From assembly GCA_942636505.2 (NCBI GenBank), contig CALOGB020000221.1:434001-498000 (forward strand): a DNA stretch of 64,000 bases. Reading direction: 5' to 3'. The DNA is from an uncultured bacterium. GTDB taxonomy: Bacteria; Pseudomonadota; Alphaproteobacteria; Sphingomonadales; Sphingomonadaceae. The notes beneath the pieces are model-generated. The model was not told the origin of the DNA and made no database searches. It saw only the letters and a list, made by a program, of their open reading frames with translations. A program made the position numbers and the translations under genes. This document shows positions 18,407 through 26,894 of the stretch, in pieces (within the stretch, counting starts at the first letter, position 1; each line of letters starts with the position of its first letter).

Positions 18407-18482
18407 CGAGGGAAGATAGGGGCCGGGGGCCGGTTTGCCCATCCGTCTGCCATCCGAGCGTAATCGTCCCCCTCCCCCGTAT

Positions 18483-18576
18483 CGTCATCCCCGCGGAGGC
18501 GGGGATCCATACTGGCTGACGGCATGCATGTTCGCTCAGTTCGAGGGTCTGGGTCCCCGCCTCCGCGGGGATGACA
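18483..18576. repeat. Palindromic repeat, family C (CCCGCGGAGGCGGGG type)
   Basis: Two inverted arms of about 26 bp (CGTCATCCCCGCGGAGGCGG on the left, complement on the right) flank a 40-bp spacer between rarA and the PadR gene. Each arm is also a small hairpin. It is the first of about a dozen related elements here. Confidence 0.9.
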
Positions 18577-18609
18577 GGGGAAGGAGACATAAAAATTACC
18601 GCGTACCTC

Positions 18610-18662
18610 TTGAACTCGAAACAGTCTGCGATATATCTCAGCTTATGATTGAAGATATATCG
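18610..18662 (+). promoter_or_regulatory. Promoter and perfect inverted-repeat operator of the PadR gene
   Basis: CGATATATCT (18629-18638) and AGATATATCG (18653-18662) are exact inverted repeats separated by 14 bases. TTGAAC (18610-18615) and ATATCT (18633-18638) form a plausible sigma-70 promoter with 17-bp spacing, so the left half-site covers the -10. The start codon lies 12 bases after the operator. This is the layout of an autorepressed PadR/YqjI gene, whose known sites are also AT-rich inverted repeats. Confidence 0.75.
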
Positions 18663-18674
18663 GAGAACACTCAA

Positions 18675-19259
18675 ATGCGTTTTGGTATGGGATATGGGGC
18701 TTGGACCGGTGGTCCGCGGGCTGACGGCGAAGGCCGCGGTCGCCCCGGCCACGAAGGTCATGGTCGCCACGGCCATCGCGGTGGCCCCGGTGGTCGGCGG
18801 CGGCTGTTCGATGGCGGCGAGCTGAAACTCGTGATGCTGAAGCTTATCGCGGACGCACCGCGCCACGGCTACGACCTGATCCGCGAGATCGAGGGACTGA
18901 CTGGGGGCGGTTATGCGCCGAGCCCGGGCGTCGTCTATCCGACGCTCAGCATGCTCGACGAGATGGGGCTAATCGAGGAGCAGCAGTCGGAAGGCGCGAA
19001 GAAGCGCTTTGCCGCGAGCGATCAGGGCCGCGCGCATCTGGCCGAGAATGCAGCCGTGGTGGACGGCCTGTTTGCGCGGTTGGCGGCAGTCGGGGCGGAG
19101 TCCGAGCGGACCGATGGCGCGCCGATCCGACGGGCGATGGGTAATTTGCGCCAGGTGCTGCAGCACCGGTTGATACGTGACGACGTCAACGAGGACACGC
19201 TGCACGAAGTCACGGCGTTGCTCGACGAGGCGGCGCAGAAGATCGAGCGCCTCAAGTGA
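18675..19259 (+). CDS. PadR-family repressor, YqjI-like (nickel/metal-responsive)
   Basis: The 194-residue protein has a histidine/glycine-rich N-terminus (1-43, with H26, H29, H32, H34) and then a PadR winged helix: LFDGGELKLVMLKLIADAPR (44-63), HGYDLIREIE, SPGVVYPTLSML. This matches E. coli YqjI, which uses its His-rich tail to sense nickel and represses itself and a ferric reductase gene. ATG 18675 has GGAGA eight bases upstream; an ATG at 18645 would lie inside the operator. The stop overlaps the DUF2218 start by GTGA. Metal sensing is inferred from the homology and the histidines. Confidence 0.85.
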   Translation: MRFGMGYGAWTGGPRADGEGRGRPGHEGHGRHGHRGGPGGRRRLFDGGELKLVMLKLIADAPRHGYDLIREIEGLTGGGYAPSPGVVYPTLSMLDEMGLIEEQQSEGAKKRFAASDQGRAHLAENAAVVDGLFARLAAVGAESERTDGAPIRRAMGNLRQVLQHRLIRDDVNEDTLHEVTALLDEAAQKIERLK

Positions 19260-19549
19260 GCGTCTCGGTCGCGAGGGTGCCGACGCATTCGGCCAGCAAG
19301 TATCTCCAGCAGCTCGCCAAGCACTGGAGCCACAAGATGGAGGTCACCTTCTCGGAGGAAGAGGGCCGCATCGCGTTTCCGAATGGTGCGGTATTGGAGA
19401 TGCGTGCGGACAGCGAAACGCTCGACGTCGCGCTGACCGTACCGGAGGGCGAGGACGTCGACCGGATGCGCGAAGTGGTCTCCAGCCACCTCGACCGCTT
19501 CGCCTTCCGCGAGGCGCCGCTGACGTTCGACTGGGTGACCACGCCCTAA
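19256..19549 (+). CDS. DUF2218 domain protein
   Basis: The 97-residue protein is a single DUF2218 domain (KYLQQLAKHWSHKMEV, then GAVLEMRA and a C-terminal FDWV). The domain also occurs with siderophore-interacting ferric reductases, which suggests iron metabolism, but its activity is unknown. It starts at GTG 19256, overlapping the PadR stop, so the two form an operon under the inverted-repeat operator. It is the most likely regulated partner of the repressor. Confidence 0.8.
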   Translation: MSVSVARVPTHSASKYLQQLAKHWSHKMEVTFSEEEGRIAFPNGAVLEMRADSETLDVALTVPEGEDVDRMREVVSSHLDRFAFREAPLTFDWVTTP

Positions 19550-19560
19550 GCATAGTGCGA

Positions 19561-19679
19561 CCTGCTCCCCTCCCTGAAAGGGAGGGGCTGGGGGCGGGTA
19601 GGCCGGTTTGAGCCACTTCCGCTCAGGCATGCGGAACCCGACCCACCCCCAACCCCTCCCTTCCAGGGAGGGGGGCAGG
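19561..19679. repeat. Palindromic repeat, family B (CTCCCTGAAAGGGAGGGG type)
   Basis: Inverted arms carry CCCTCCCTGAAAGGGAGGGG followed by a G-rich GGGGGCGGGT, with the complementary arm on the right. It fills the gap between the convergent DUF2218 and glycosyltransferase genes. Related copies lie at 46829, 51891, 57537 and 60824, with a half copy at 41907 and a variant at 44831. Confidence 0.9.
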
Positions 19680-19687
19680 TCAGGGCA

Positions 19688-20839
19688 TCACTTACCCCGC
19701 CGCGCCATCACCTCGAGATAGGTATCCAGCACGGTCTGGTTGATCGTGTCCCAAAGATACCCGGCCGCCTTGTCATGCCCGGCCCAGCCCATGGTCTCGC
19801 GCAGCCCTGGCTCCGAGACGATCCGGCCGATCGCATCCGCATACCCGGCGATATCGGTCGGCGGCACCAGAAACCCTGTCACGCCGTCATCGACCAGTCC
19901 GACCGCACCCGACGCGCGGGCGGCTACGACGGGAACGCCCGCCGCCATCGCCTCCAGCGTCACGTTGCCGAACGTCTCGGTCACGCTCGGATTGAAGAAC
20001 ACGTCCATCGAGGCGACCGCGCGGCCGAGATCGTCGCCCGACTGGAACCCCGCGAACACCGCACCCGGCACGCGGCTCGCAAACCATTCGCGCGCCGGCC
20101 CCTTGCCGATTACCAGCACCTTGTGGGGCACGCCGCGCTGCTCCAACTCGCGGATCACGTCGGCGAAGACGTCGAGACCCTTCTCCTTCACCAGCCGCCC
20201 GAGAAACCCGACCGCGACCTCGCCGTCGGCGATCCCGCGTGCGCGCCGCCATTCGAGATCGCGGCGGGTCGGCGTGAAGCGGTCATGGTTAACCCCGCGC
20301 GACCAGATCGCGGTCGGCGTCGTCACGCCCCAGTCGCGGACGATCTCCGCCATGCCGCGTCCCGGCACCAGCACCTCGTCCACGCGGTTGTAGAAGCGCT
20401 TGAGGATCTTCACCATCACAGGCTCGAAGAACGCCATCTTGTAGTAGCGGAAATACGTCTCGAACCGGGTGTGAAACGACGCAATCGTCGTGAGACCACG
20501 GCGACGGCCATAGCTGACCGCGCGGTGACCCAGGAAATCGGGCGCCGACACGTGGATGATGTTCGGCGCGAACGCGTCCAAGTCGCGCCGGATCGCGGCC
20601 GGCAGCCCGCGTGCCATCTTGTACTCGCCGCGGCCTGCAGGCAACGGTAGCGATGGAACCGAAACCAGGTCGCCGACAGGCGGAAATGCAGGATTCGAAT
20701 TGGTTGGCGAATAGACGCGGACCGTCACGCCCTTCGATAGCAGATGGCCGACAAGCAAGTTCAGCGTCTGGTTCGCGCCGTCGCGAACGTAGTTATAGTT
20801 GCCGCTGAACAGGGCAACGCGCAGGTCGGTGGCATTCAT
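19688..20839 (-). CDS. GT4-type glycosyltransferase
   Basis: The 383-residue protein has two Rossmann-like halves. The C-terminal half holds FLGRLVKEKGLDVFADV, the donor-binding ETFGNVTLEAMAAGVPVVA with the EX7E pair, and GVTGFLVPP. It resembles GT4 mannosyl/glucosyl transferases that modify lipids or polysaccharides (PimB/SqdX-like). No polysaccharide cluster surrounds it, so donor and acceptor remain unknown. ATG 20839 (MNATDLRVALFSGNYN) fits the family start. It is divergent from radA. Confidence 0.88.
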   Translation of the reverse strand: MNATDLRVALFSGNYNYVRDGANQTLNLLVGHLLSKGVTVRVYSPTNSNPAFPPVGDLVSVPSLPLPAGRGEYKMARGLPAAIRRDLDAFAPNIIHVSAPDFLGHRAVSYGRRRGLTTIASFHTRFETYFRYYKMAFFEPVMVKILKRFYNRVDEVLVPGRGMAEIVRDWGVTTPTAIWSRGVNHDRFTPTRRDLEWRRARGIADGEVAVGFLGRLVKEKGLDVFADVIRELEQRGVPHKVLVIGKGPAREWFASRVPGAVFAGFQSGDDLGRAVASMDVFFNPSVTETFGNVTLEAMAAGVPVVAARASGAVGLVDDGVTGFLVPPTDIAGYADAIGRIVSEPGLRETMGWAGHDKAAGYLWDTINQTVLDTYLEVMARRGK

Positions 20840-20942
20840 CGTCGCGCGGATAACGCCGTGCGCCGCCAAGCGCCACTAAATCCGCAACTTGTCCGGCGTG
20901 GGAGCTATTGATGTTCCCGTATCGTTCTCGTACATCGGCGGT

Positions 20943-22313
20943 ATGGCGAAACCCCAGAAGCGTTATGTGTGTCAGGCCTGCGGATCGGTATCGCACCGCT
21001 GGGCTGGGCAATGCAGCGATTGCAGTGAGTGGAACACGCTGGTCGAAGAGGCGAACACCGCCGCTACGCCGTTCCATTCGAAGCATAATCTCCAGACCGG
21101 CGGGCGCGCGATCCAGCTCGTCGGACTCGATGCGGAGATCAAGCTGCCGGACCGGATGGCGACGGGTATCGCCGAACTCGACCGCGCACTGGGGGGCGGG
21201 TTCGTCGAGGGTTCGGCGACGCTGATCGGCGGTGATCCGGGTATCGGCAAGTCGACGTTGCTGTTGCAGGCTGCGGCGAAGATGGCGCTGGCGGGACAGT
21301 CGGTCGCCTATGTCTCGGGCGAGGAAGCGGCGGATCAGGTTCGGCTGCGCGCGCGGCGGCTCGGGCTCGGCAATGCGCCGGTGCAACTGGCGGCGGCGAC
21401 CTCGACGCGCGATATCCTGACGACGTTGCAGACGCGGCCGCCGGCGATGCTGGTGATCGATTCGATCCAGACGATGCATTCCGACCTGATCGAGGGTGCG
21501 CCCGGCACGGTCAGCCAGGTGCGTGCCTCGGCACAGGAGCTGATCCGGTTTGCCAAGGAGCGCGGTACGGCTGTCGTTCTGGTCGGGCACGTGACGAAGG
21601 ACGGCTCGATCGCGGGCCCGCGCGTGCTTGAGCATATGGTCGACACGGTGCTGTCGTTCGAGGGCGAGCGCAGCCATCAGTACCGCATCCTCCGCGCGAT
21701 CAAGAACCGCTTCGGCGGGACCGACGAGATCGGCGTGTTCTCAATGCAGACGGAAGGGCTGGCGGAGGTCGGTAATCCGTCGTCGCTTTTCCTGACGCAC
21801 CGTGACGATGCGATGACGGGGGCGACGGTGTTTCCGGCGCTGGAAGGGACAAGGCCGGTGCTGGTCGAGATTCAGACGCTCACCGTAAGGTTGGCGTCGG
21901 GCGCAACGCCGCGGCGGGCAGTCGTCGGTTGGGACTCAGGGCGTCTCGCGATGATCCTCGCTGTGCTCGAAGCACGCTGCGGGCTGAGCTTCTCCAACGC
22001 GGAAGTGTATCTCAACATCGCTGGCGGTTACCGCGTGCAGGACCCGGCGGCGGACCTCGCAGTGGCGGCGGCGCTCATTTCCGCGATGTCGGAGCGGCCG
22101 GTGCCGGTCGACGCGGTGGCGTTCGGAGAGGTCGCGCTGTCAGGCGAGATCCGGCCAGTCGCGCATGGTCCGTTGCGGTTGAAGGAGGCGAGCAAGCTCG
22201 GCTTCGAACGCGCATTGGTGCCGGCGTCGATGACGGGGGAGAAGAGCGGGATGAAGCTGTCGGGCTTCAAGACGCTGGCCTCTTTCGTCGATCACATGAT
22301 GGGGCGGGGGTAG
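20943..22313 (+). CDS. radA: DNA repair protein RadA
   Basis: The 456-residue ATPase promotes branch migration in recombination. It has the N-terminal zinc finger C10-x2-C13...C24-x2-C27, a RecA-like core with Walker A GGDPGIGKST (96-105), the RadA motif KNRFG and a C-terminal Lon-protease-like domain (about 280-456) with DPAADLAVAAALIS. The start at ATG 20943 places the zinc finger at the normal distance. Confidence 0.96.
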   Translation: MAKPQKRYVCQACGSVSHRWAGQCSDCSEWNTLVEEANTAATPFHSKHNLQTGGRAIQLVGLDAEIKLPDRMATGIAELDRALGGGFVEGSATLIGGDPGIGKSTLLLQAAAKMALAGQSVAYVSGEEAADQVRLRARRLGLGNAPVQLAAATSTRDILTTLQTRPPAMLVIDSIQTMHSDLIEGAPGTVSQVRASAQELIRFAKERGTAVVLVGHVTKDGSIAGPRVLEHMVDTVLSFEGERSHQYRILRAIKNRFGGTDEIGVFSMQTEGLAEVGNPSSLFLTHRDDAMTGATVFPALEGTRPVLVEIQTLTVRLASGATPRRAVVGWDSGRLAMILAVLEARCGLSFSNAEVYLNIAGGYRVQDPAADLAVAAALISAMSERPVPVDAVAFGEVALSGEIRPVAHGPLRLKEASKLGFERALVPASMTGEKSGMKLSGFKTLASFVDHMMGRG

Positions 22314-22332
22314 GCGTTCAGGAAGGCAGATC

Positions 22333-22385
22333 GTTTACCCGTGAAGGCGGGGACCCGGACTGGGCTCCCGCCTTCGCGGGAGAAC
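22333..22385. repeat. Palindromic repeat, family C (short form)
   Basis: A 53-bp near-palindrome: GTTTACCCGTGAAGGCGGGG pairs with CCCGCCTTCGCGGGAGAAC. It lies 20 bp after radA and may act as its terminator. Confidence 0.88.
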
Positions 22386-22502
22386 AGGGCAGCGTTAGTG
22401 ACTGGGTGGGCGGCTCGTTGATATCCGATCGGATAACTCGCGCTCTAAAGTCGCTTGCCTTGTCATCCTTTTATTGTTCGGCCTGATTTGACCCAAGAAG
22501 AG

Positions 22503-22610
22503 CCCCACCCCGGCGGAGGCCGGGGCCCAGTTGGGAGACGCTGATGGCGACCGCTGCGCTTAATTAATGCGACCTCTCCAACTGGGCCCCGGCCTCCGCC
22601 GGGGTGGGGC
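22503..22610. repeat. Palindromic repeat, family C (long form, GGCCGGGGCCCAGTTGG type)
   Basis: Arms of about 35 bp (CCCCACCCCGGCGGAGGCCG outermost) enclose a 40-bp spacer. A close copy lies at 57790-57895. With 22333-22385 it accounts for most of the 415-bp gap after radA; the remainder shows no gene. Confidence 0.9.
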
Positions 22611-22728
22611 GGTGGGGTGTTTTCGATCACCGCTTAATCAAACCGCACGCAACGGCACGCGGTCCGCAAAACCCGCGACAACCCCCGAACGCATGGCCTC
22701 TCGCGACAGCCATGCTATGGCCGCCCGC

Positions 22729-23049
22729 ATGGCGAACACGAAAAGCAATACCGGTACCGTCGAGGTCGACGGCACCCGATACGATTGGCACCTCCAGCGC
22801 GAGCCGCAACACACGGATGCCGAAGGCTGGAAGGGCATGACGATCTCGCTGTTGCAGGATGACGCCAAACGCGAAGCCCTGCTTGAGTTTCCCGCGCCGA
22901 AACGCCTGTTGAAGGGCTTGCCGCGCGGGCGGCTCCAGATCGACGACGCGACGATCTCTCGCGGCGTGCGGGCGGCGTTGGCCGCAGGATGGGAGCCGAT
23001 GTCGCGCGGCAAGCCGATGGTCTTTACGGTGGATTCCGAAGGCAATTGA
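22729..23049 (+). CDS. Conserved hypothetical protein
   Basis: This hydrophilic protein of about 106 residues contains YDWHLQREP, WKGMTISLLQ and LLKGLPRGRLQIDDATISRG, ending with FTVDSEGN. There is no signal peptide or membrane segment. I do not recognise a named family. The start is uncertain (ATG 22729 chosen; 22693 and 22708 also open), and none has a good ribosome site. The next gene begins 3 bp after the stop, so the two are probably cotranscribed. Confidence 0.6.
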   Translation: MANTKSNTGTVEVDGTRYDWHLQREPQHTDAEGWKGMTISLLQDDAKREALLEFPAPKRLLKGLPRGRLQIDDATISRGVRAALAAGWEPMSRGKPMVFTVDSEGN

Positions 23050-23052
23050 ACC

Positions 23053-23658
23053 GTGGATCGGCGTGAAACCCCGACCCCGACGGACGCGCGCACGCGGATG
23101 CAACCCCATACCGACGTGGAGACCGCGCTACTGGGGCCGATCCTGCCCGATAGGGAGTGCGGCGACTGCACCGCGTGCTGCATCGAACTGACCGTGGACA
23201 CCCCCGAGTTCGCCAAGCCCGCGGGAACGCCGTGCATCCACCTCTCCAATAAGGGGTGCGGGATTCATGCGGTTCGCCCCCGCATCTGCCGGACCTGGTT
23301 CTGCGCGTGGCGACGAGTCGCGAGCCTGCCCGACGAAGCACGGCCCGACCGGTCCGGGCTTCTCGTGTCGCTCAATTTCGTCAAGGAACCGCAGAACTGC
23401 CTCGAAGGCGTCTCGATCAACGTCCGCGTCCTAGCCGGCAGCGACGCGATCGCGAATGGCATGGCGGCCACCGTGCTCGACAGCGTCTGCGATCAGCTGG
23501 TCCCGGTCTGGTTCAGCGACGGGTCGAAGAAAATGCTGATGCATCCAGACACCGACGTCGCCCGCTTCGTGCTATCGGGCGAGGCCGCACCCGCGCATTT
23601 GCAGGACGAAGTCGCCGCGTGGCGCGAGCGCTACGGTGTGTTCGGTTTGAACCGCTAG
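23053..23658 (+). CDS. YkgJ-like cysteine-cluster protein
   Basis: The 201-residue cytoplasmic protein has eight cysteines in two groups: C36, C39, C42, C43 (ECGDCTACC) and C61, C69, C79, C84 (CIHL, GCGIH, RPRICRTWFC). This fits the Zn/Fe-binding cysteine-cluster (YkgJ) family, whose function is unknown. The start is GTG 23053, or possibly ATG 23098. It is tightly linked to the preceding hypothetical gene. Confidence 0.7.
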   Translation: MDRRETPTPTDARTRMQPHTDVETALLGPILPDRECGDCTACCIELTVDTPEFAKPAGTPCIHLSNKGCGIHAVRPRICRTWFCAWRRVASLPDEARPDRSGLLVSLNFVKEPQNCLEGVSINVRVLAGSDAIANGMAATVLDSVCDQLVPVWFSDGSKKMLMHPDTDVARFVLSGEAAPAHLQDEVAAWRERYGVFGLNR

Positions 23659-23717
23659 CGCGCATCGCTCGCAACCCGCACTAGCGGTTCGCGCCGAGCG
23701 TCCCTATTCCAGAGACC

Positions 23718-24284
23718 ATGAACCTGACCGCCCTAGACATCGTCGTCCTGATCGCCGTCGCCGGGTCCGCGGTGCTGGGGCTGGTCCGCGGGTTCGTCAC
23801 CGAAGTGCTGTCGATGTTCGCCTGGGTTGCGATGGTGGCGATGTTGAAGCTGTTCCACATCCCGCTCGCCGCCGCGCTGTCGCCGATGGTCGGCACCGTG
23901 GGGGGCGCCGCGGTCCTCGCGTTCGCGATCATCACCGGCGTCACCTATATCGGCGGACGGCTGGTCGCCAACGCGATCGGCGCGCGGACCCGGACGTCGA
24001 TCTTGGGGCCAGTCGACCGTGCGCTCGGCTTCGGGTTCGGCGCCTTGAAGGGGCTTATCCTCGCCAGCCTCGTTTTCCTGCTCGCGACGCTCGTCATGGA
24101 CACGATGAGCGGCGGACCGTCGCGCCGGCCCGGCTGGATGACGACATCGCGGACCTATCCGCTGCTCAACGCGACCAGCGCGGGGATCGCCGATTTCGTC
24201 GACCGCCGCCGCCGCGGCAAACCCGTTTTCGGCGCGACCACGCCGCCTTCCAAATCCGATAACGCAAGCGAGCCGAAATCATGA
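23718..24284 (+). CDS. cvpA: CvpA family membrane protein
   Basis: The 188-residue protein has four hydrophobic segments and the CvpA signature: NLTALDIVVLIAV at the N-terminus, LGLVRGFVTEVLSMFAW, and DRALGFGFGALKGL before the last helix, with a charged cytoplasmic tail. CvpA is needed for colicin V production and envelope tolerance in E. coli; its molecular role is unclear. Its stop overlaps the next ATG by four bases (ATGA). Confidence 0.88.
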   Translation: MNLTALDIVVLIAVAGSAVLGLVRGFVTEVLSMFAWVAMVAMLKLFHIPLAAALSPMVGTVGGAAVLAFAIITGVTYIGGRLVANAIGARTRTSILGPVDRALGFGFGALKGLILASLVFLLATLVMDTMSGGPSRRPGWMTTSRTYPLLNATSAGIADFVDRRRRGKPVFGATTPPSKSDNASEPKS

Positions 24285-24721
24285 GCGCGCCCCTCTACAA
24301 TGCCGAGATCCTTCGCCTTGCCGCGACGATCCCGCATCACGAACGCCTCCCCGAGCCGATGGCGACCGCGGAGAAACGCTCGCCGATCTGCGGCAGCCGC
24401 GTGACGATCGACGTTGCGGTCGACGACGACGGCAAGGTCAGCGAAGTCGGCCTGCTGGTCCGCGCCTGCGCGCTCGGCCAGGCATCGTCGTCGCTTCTCG
24501 CGTCGAACATTCTCGGTCGCACCCCCGCCGAACTCGCCGCCGCGCGCGATGCGCTGACGGCGTGGCTTGCGCGCGAGGGCGATGCGCCCGATTGGCCGGG
24601 GATGGATATTTTCACCCCCGCACTCGACTACACCGCGCGCCACCCTTCGATCCGGCTCGCGTTCGAAGCGGCTGCCGAAGCTGCCGATACTGCCGATACT
24701 GCTGCAAAGGCGAAGGTCTGA
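24281..24721 (+). CDS. IscU/NifU-like Fe-S scaffold-related protein
   Basis: The 146-residue protein resembles the NifU N-terminal domain. C37 (SPICGSRV) and C63 (RACALGQASSS) match two of the scaffold cysteines. The third cysteine expected near the C-terminus is absent (ALDYTARHPSIRLAF). It is therefore either a variant scaffold used by sphingomonads or a protein with a changed role. It sits between cvpA and a Kef-type antiporter with overlaps at both ends, not in an isc/suf cluster. Confidence 0.75.
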   Translation: MSAPLYNAEILRLAATIPHHERLPEPMATAEKRSPICGSRVTIDVAVDDDGKVSEVGLLVRACALGQASSSLLASNILGRTPAELAAARDALTAWLAREGDAPDWPGMDIFTPALDYTARHPSIRLAFEAAAEAADTADTAAKAKV

Positions 24722-26484
24722 TGGCGGAGGGCACGTCGCCGTCGCTGCTCCGCGACGGCGTCGTATTGCTCGGGTTCGGGCTGATGTTCGTGCTGTTATT
24801 CCGCCGGCTCGGTCTCGGTGCGACGCTGGGGTATCTGGTCGCGGGCGCGGTGGTCGGGCCGCATGTGCTCGGCCTGGTCGGCGATGCTGAGTCGAAGCTC
24901 GGGTTCGCCGAACTCGGCATCACGCTTCTGCTGTTCATCGTCGGGCTCGAACTGAACCCATCACGCCTGTGGAAGATGAAGGAGGAGATCTTCGGTCTCG
25001 GCCTTCTCCAGGTCGCGATCTGCGGTCTCGCGATTACTGCGATCGTATGGGTCGGCGCGAAGTTCTCGCTGCCCGCCGCGCTCGCGCTCGGCCTGCCGCT
25101 CGCGCTGTCGTCGACTGCGCAGGTGCTGCCGATGCTGCGCTCTTCGGGGCGGATGCGGACGCCGTTCGGCGAGCGCGCCTTCTCGATCCTGCTGTTCCAG
25201 GACCTCTCGATCGTCCCGTTGATCACGATCGTCGCCGCGATGAGCCGCAACCCTGCGGACGCGAATGCGCCTCCGGGGTGGCTGCTGGCGATCTATACGG
25301 TGCTCGCGGTCGTCGGGCTCGTCGTCGCGGGACGCTTCCTGTTGCGCCCGTTCTTCCGGTTGATCGGCAATCTTGGCGAGCGCGAGATGTTCGTGTTCGC
25401 GGGGCTCTTCACGGTCATCGCCAGCGCCGCGATCATGGAATGGCTCGGGCTGTCGACCGCGCTCGGCGCGTTCATCGCCGGCGTGATGCTCGCGGACAGC
25501 CCGTATCGGCATGAACTCGAAGCCGATGTCGAGCCGTTCCGATCGATCCTGCTCGGGTTGTTTTTTCTCGCGGTCGGCATGGTGCTCGACTTGGGCGCGA
25601 TTGCCGAACGCCCGTTTTTCGTCATGGCGATGGCCGCCGCGCTGATCGCGACCAAGACCAGCGTCATCATGCTGATCGGCATGGCGTTCAAGATGACGTG
25701 GCGGCAGGCGTTTGCGCTGGGGCTGCTGCTCAGCCAGGGCGGCGAATTCGGATTCGTGCTGTTCGCGCAGGCGCAGGCGGGACTGCTGATCGAACCGCAG
25801 GCGGCCAGCCTGTTCGGCGCGATCATCACGCTGTCGATGGCGACGACGCCGTTCCTGATGGGGATCACGCGGCGTTTCCGGACCGAGCCGATTGCCGAAG
25901 GGCAGGAGCGCGACGGCCCCAAGGTCGACGGCGCGAATGCGATCATCGTCGGCTATGGGCGGTTCGGCCAGACGGTCGGCCAGATACTGCTCGCGCAGGA
26001 TATTCCGGTGACGCTGATCGACACCGATATCGAAATGATCGACATCGCCGGTGAGTTCGGCGCCAAGGTCTATTACGGCGACGGCACGCGGCTCGACCTG
26101 TTGCGGCAGGCGGGCGCGGCGGAGGCGGAGATCATCTGCTTCTGCATGGATGGCGACCAGCTCGACCCCGACACAATCGAGGGCGTGCACGAGGCATTCC
26201 CGGACGCCGCTATCTACGTCCGCGCGTTCGATCGCCGTGCGCTGGTGAAGCTCAAGAACACGTCGGCGACGGCGGTGGTGCGCGAAGTGATGGAGTCCGC
26301 GGTGAAAATGGCGCGCCTGGTCATGCGCGGGCTCGAGATCGCGCCGGCCGATATCGACCGCGCCGAGGAGCAATATCGGGCGCGGGACAAGGAGCGGTTG
26401 CAGTTGCAGATCGATTCCGGCGACATGCGCGCGGCGCGTGCCGAGACCGCGAAACGCTTTCCCTGGGGGAATGATACGCAATGA
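24721..26484 (+). CDS. Kef-type K+/H+ antiporter (CPA2) with RCK domain
   Basis: The 587-residue inner-membrane protein has about 12 transmembrane segments (residues 10-390; LSSTAQVLPML, LFQDLSIVP, LLSQGGEFGFVLF) followed by a TrkA-N/RCK nucleotide-binding domain (about 400-520) with IIVGYGRFGQTVG. Such proteins release potassium in exchange for protons, often during electrophile stress. KefB and KefC are not distinguished. The start is ATG 24721, sharing one base with the previous stop (TGATG). Confidence 0.92.
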   Translation: MAEGTSPSLLRDGVVLLGFGLMFVLLFRRLGLGATLGYLVAGAVVGPHVLGLVGDAESKLGFAELGITLLLFIVGLELNPSRLWKMKEEIFGLGLLQVAICGLAITAIVWVGAKFSLPAALALGLPLALSSTAQVLPMLRSSGRMRTPFGERAFSILLFQDLSIVPLITIVAAMSRNPADANAPPGWLLAIYTVLAVVGLVVAGRFLLRPFFRLIGNLGEREMFVFAGLFTVIASAAIMEWLGLSTALGAFIAGVMLADSPYRHELEADVEPFRSILLGLFFLAVGMVLDLGAIAERPFFVMAMAAALIATKTSVIMLIGMAFKMTWRQAFALGLLLSQGGEFGFVLFAQAQAGLLIEPQAASLFGAIITLSMATTPFLMGITRRFRTEPIAEGQERDGPKVDGANAIIVGYGRFGQTVGQILLAQDIPVTLIDTDIEMIDIAGEFGAKVYYGDGTRLDLLRQAGAAEAEIICFCMDGDQLDPDTIEGVHEAFPDAAIYVRAFDRRALVKLKNTSATAVVREVMESAVKMARLVMRGLEIAPADIDRAEEQYRARDKERLQLQIDSGDMRAARAETAKRFPWGNDTQ

Positions 26485-26810
26485 TCATCGCCATTCTTGC
26501 GGCCTTGTCGGGCGCGATCGCGGTCGCGGCGGGGGCGTTCGGCGCGCATGGCGCGAGCGGGTCGGCGGCGGAGTGGCTGAAGACCGGCGCGCAGTATCAG
26601 CTTGTCCACGTCGTCGCGGCGCTGGTCGCGGTGCGGATGGAGGCGCGCGGGCCGGCGTGGCTGTTCGTGGTTGGCGCCGCTATCTTCGCGTTGACGTTGT
26701 ACGCGATGGCGCTGGGTGCGCCGCGGTGGTTCGGCGCGATCACGCCAATTGGTGGCGCGTTGTTGATTGGCGGCTGGCTGTGGCTGGCTTGGAGCGCGGC
26801 CCGCACCTGA
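26481..26810 (+). CDS. DUF423 membrane protein
   Basis: The 109-residue protein has four hydrophobic helices and the DUF423 pattern GAFGAHG near residues 19-25, then QYQLVHVVAAL and TPIGGALLIGGWL. Function is unknown. It overlaps the antiporter stop by ATGA, making it the fourth gene of the cvpA-led operon. Confidence 0.85.
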   Translation: MIIAILAALSGAIAVAAGAFGAHGASGSAAEWLKTGAQYQLVHVVAALVAVRMEARGPAWLFVVGAAIFALTLYAMALGAPRWFGAITPIGGALLIGGWLWLAWSAART

Positions 26811-26817
26811 CCTCGTT

Positions 26818-26870
26818 GTTCACCCGCGAAGGCGGGTGCCCAGACTGGGCACCCGCCTTCGCGGGTGAAC
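26818..26870. repeat. Palindromic repeat, family C (short form)
   Basis: A nearly perfect 53-bp palindrome (GTTCACCCGCGAAGGCGGGT and its complement) between convergent DUF423 and DUF2256 genes. It could form a bidirectional terminator hairpin. Confidence 0.92.
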
Positions 26871-26894
26871 AAGCTTCTTGCGGGTCCTGGAACG

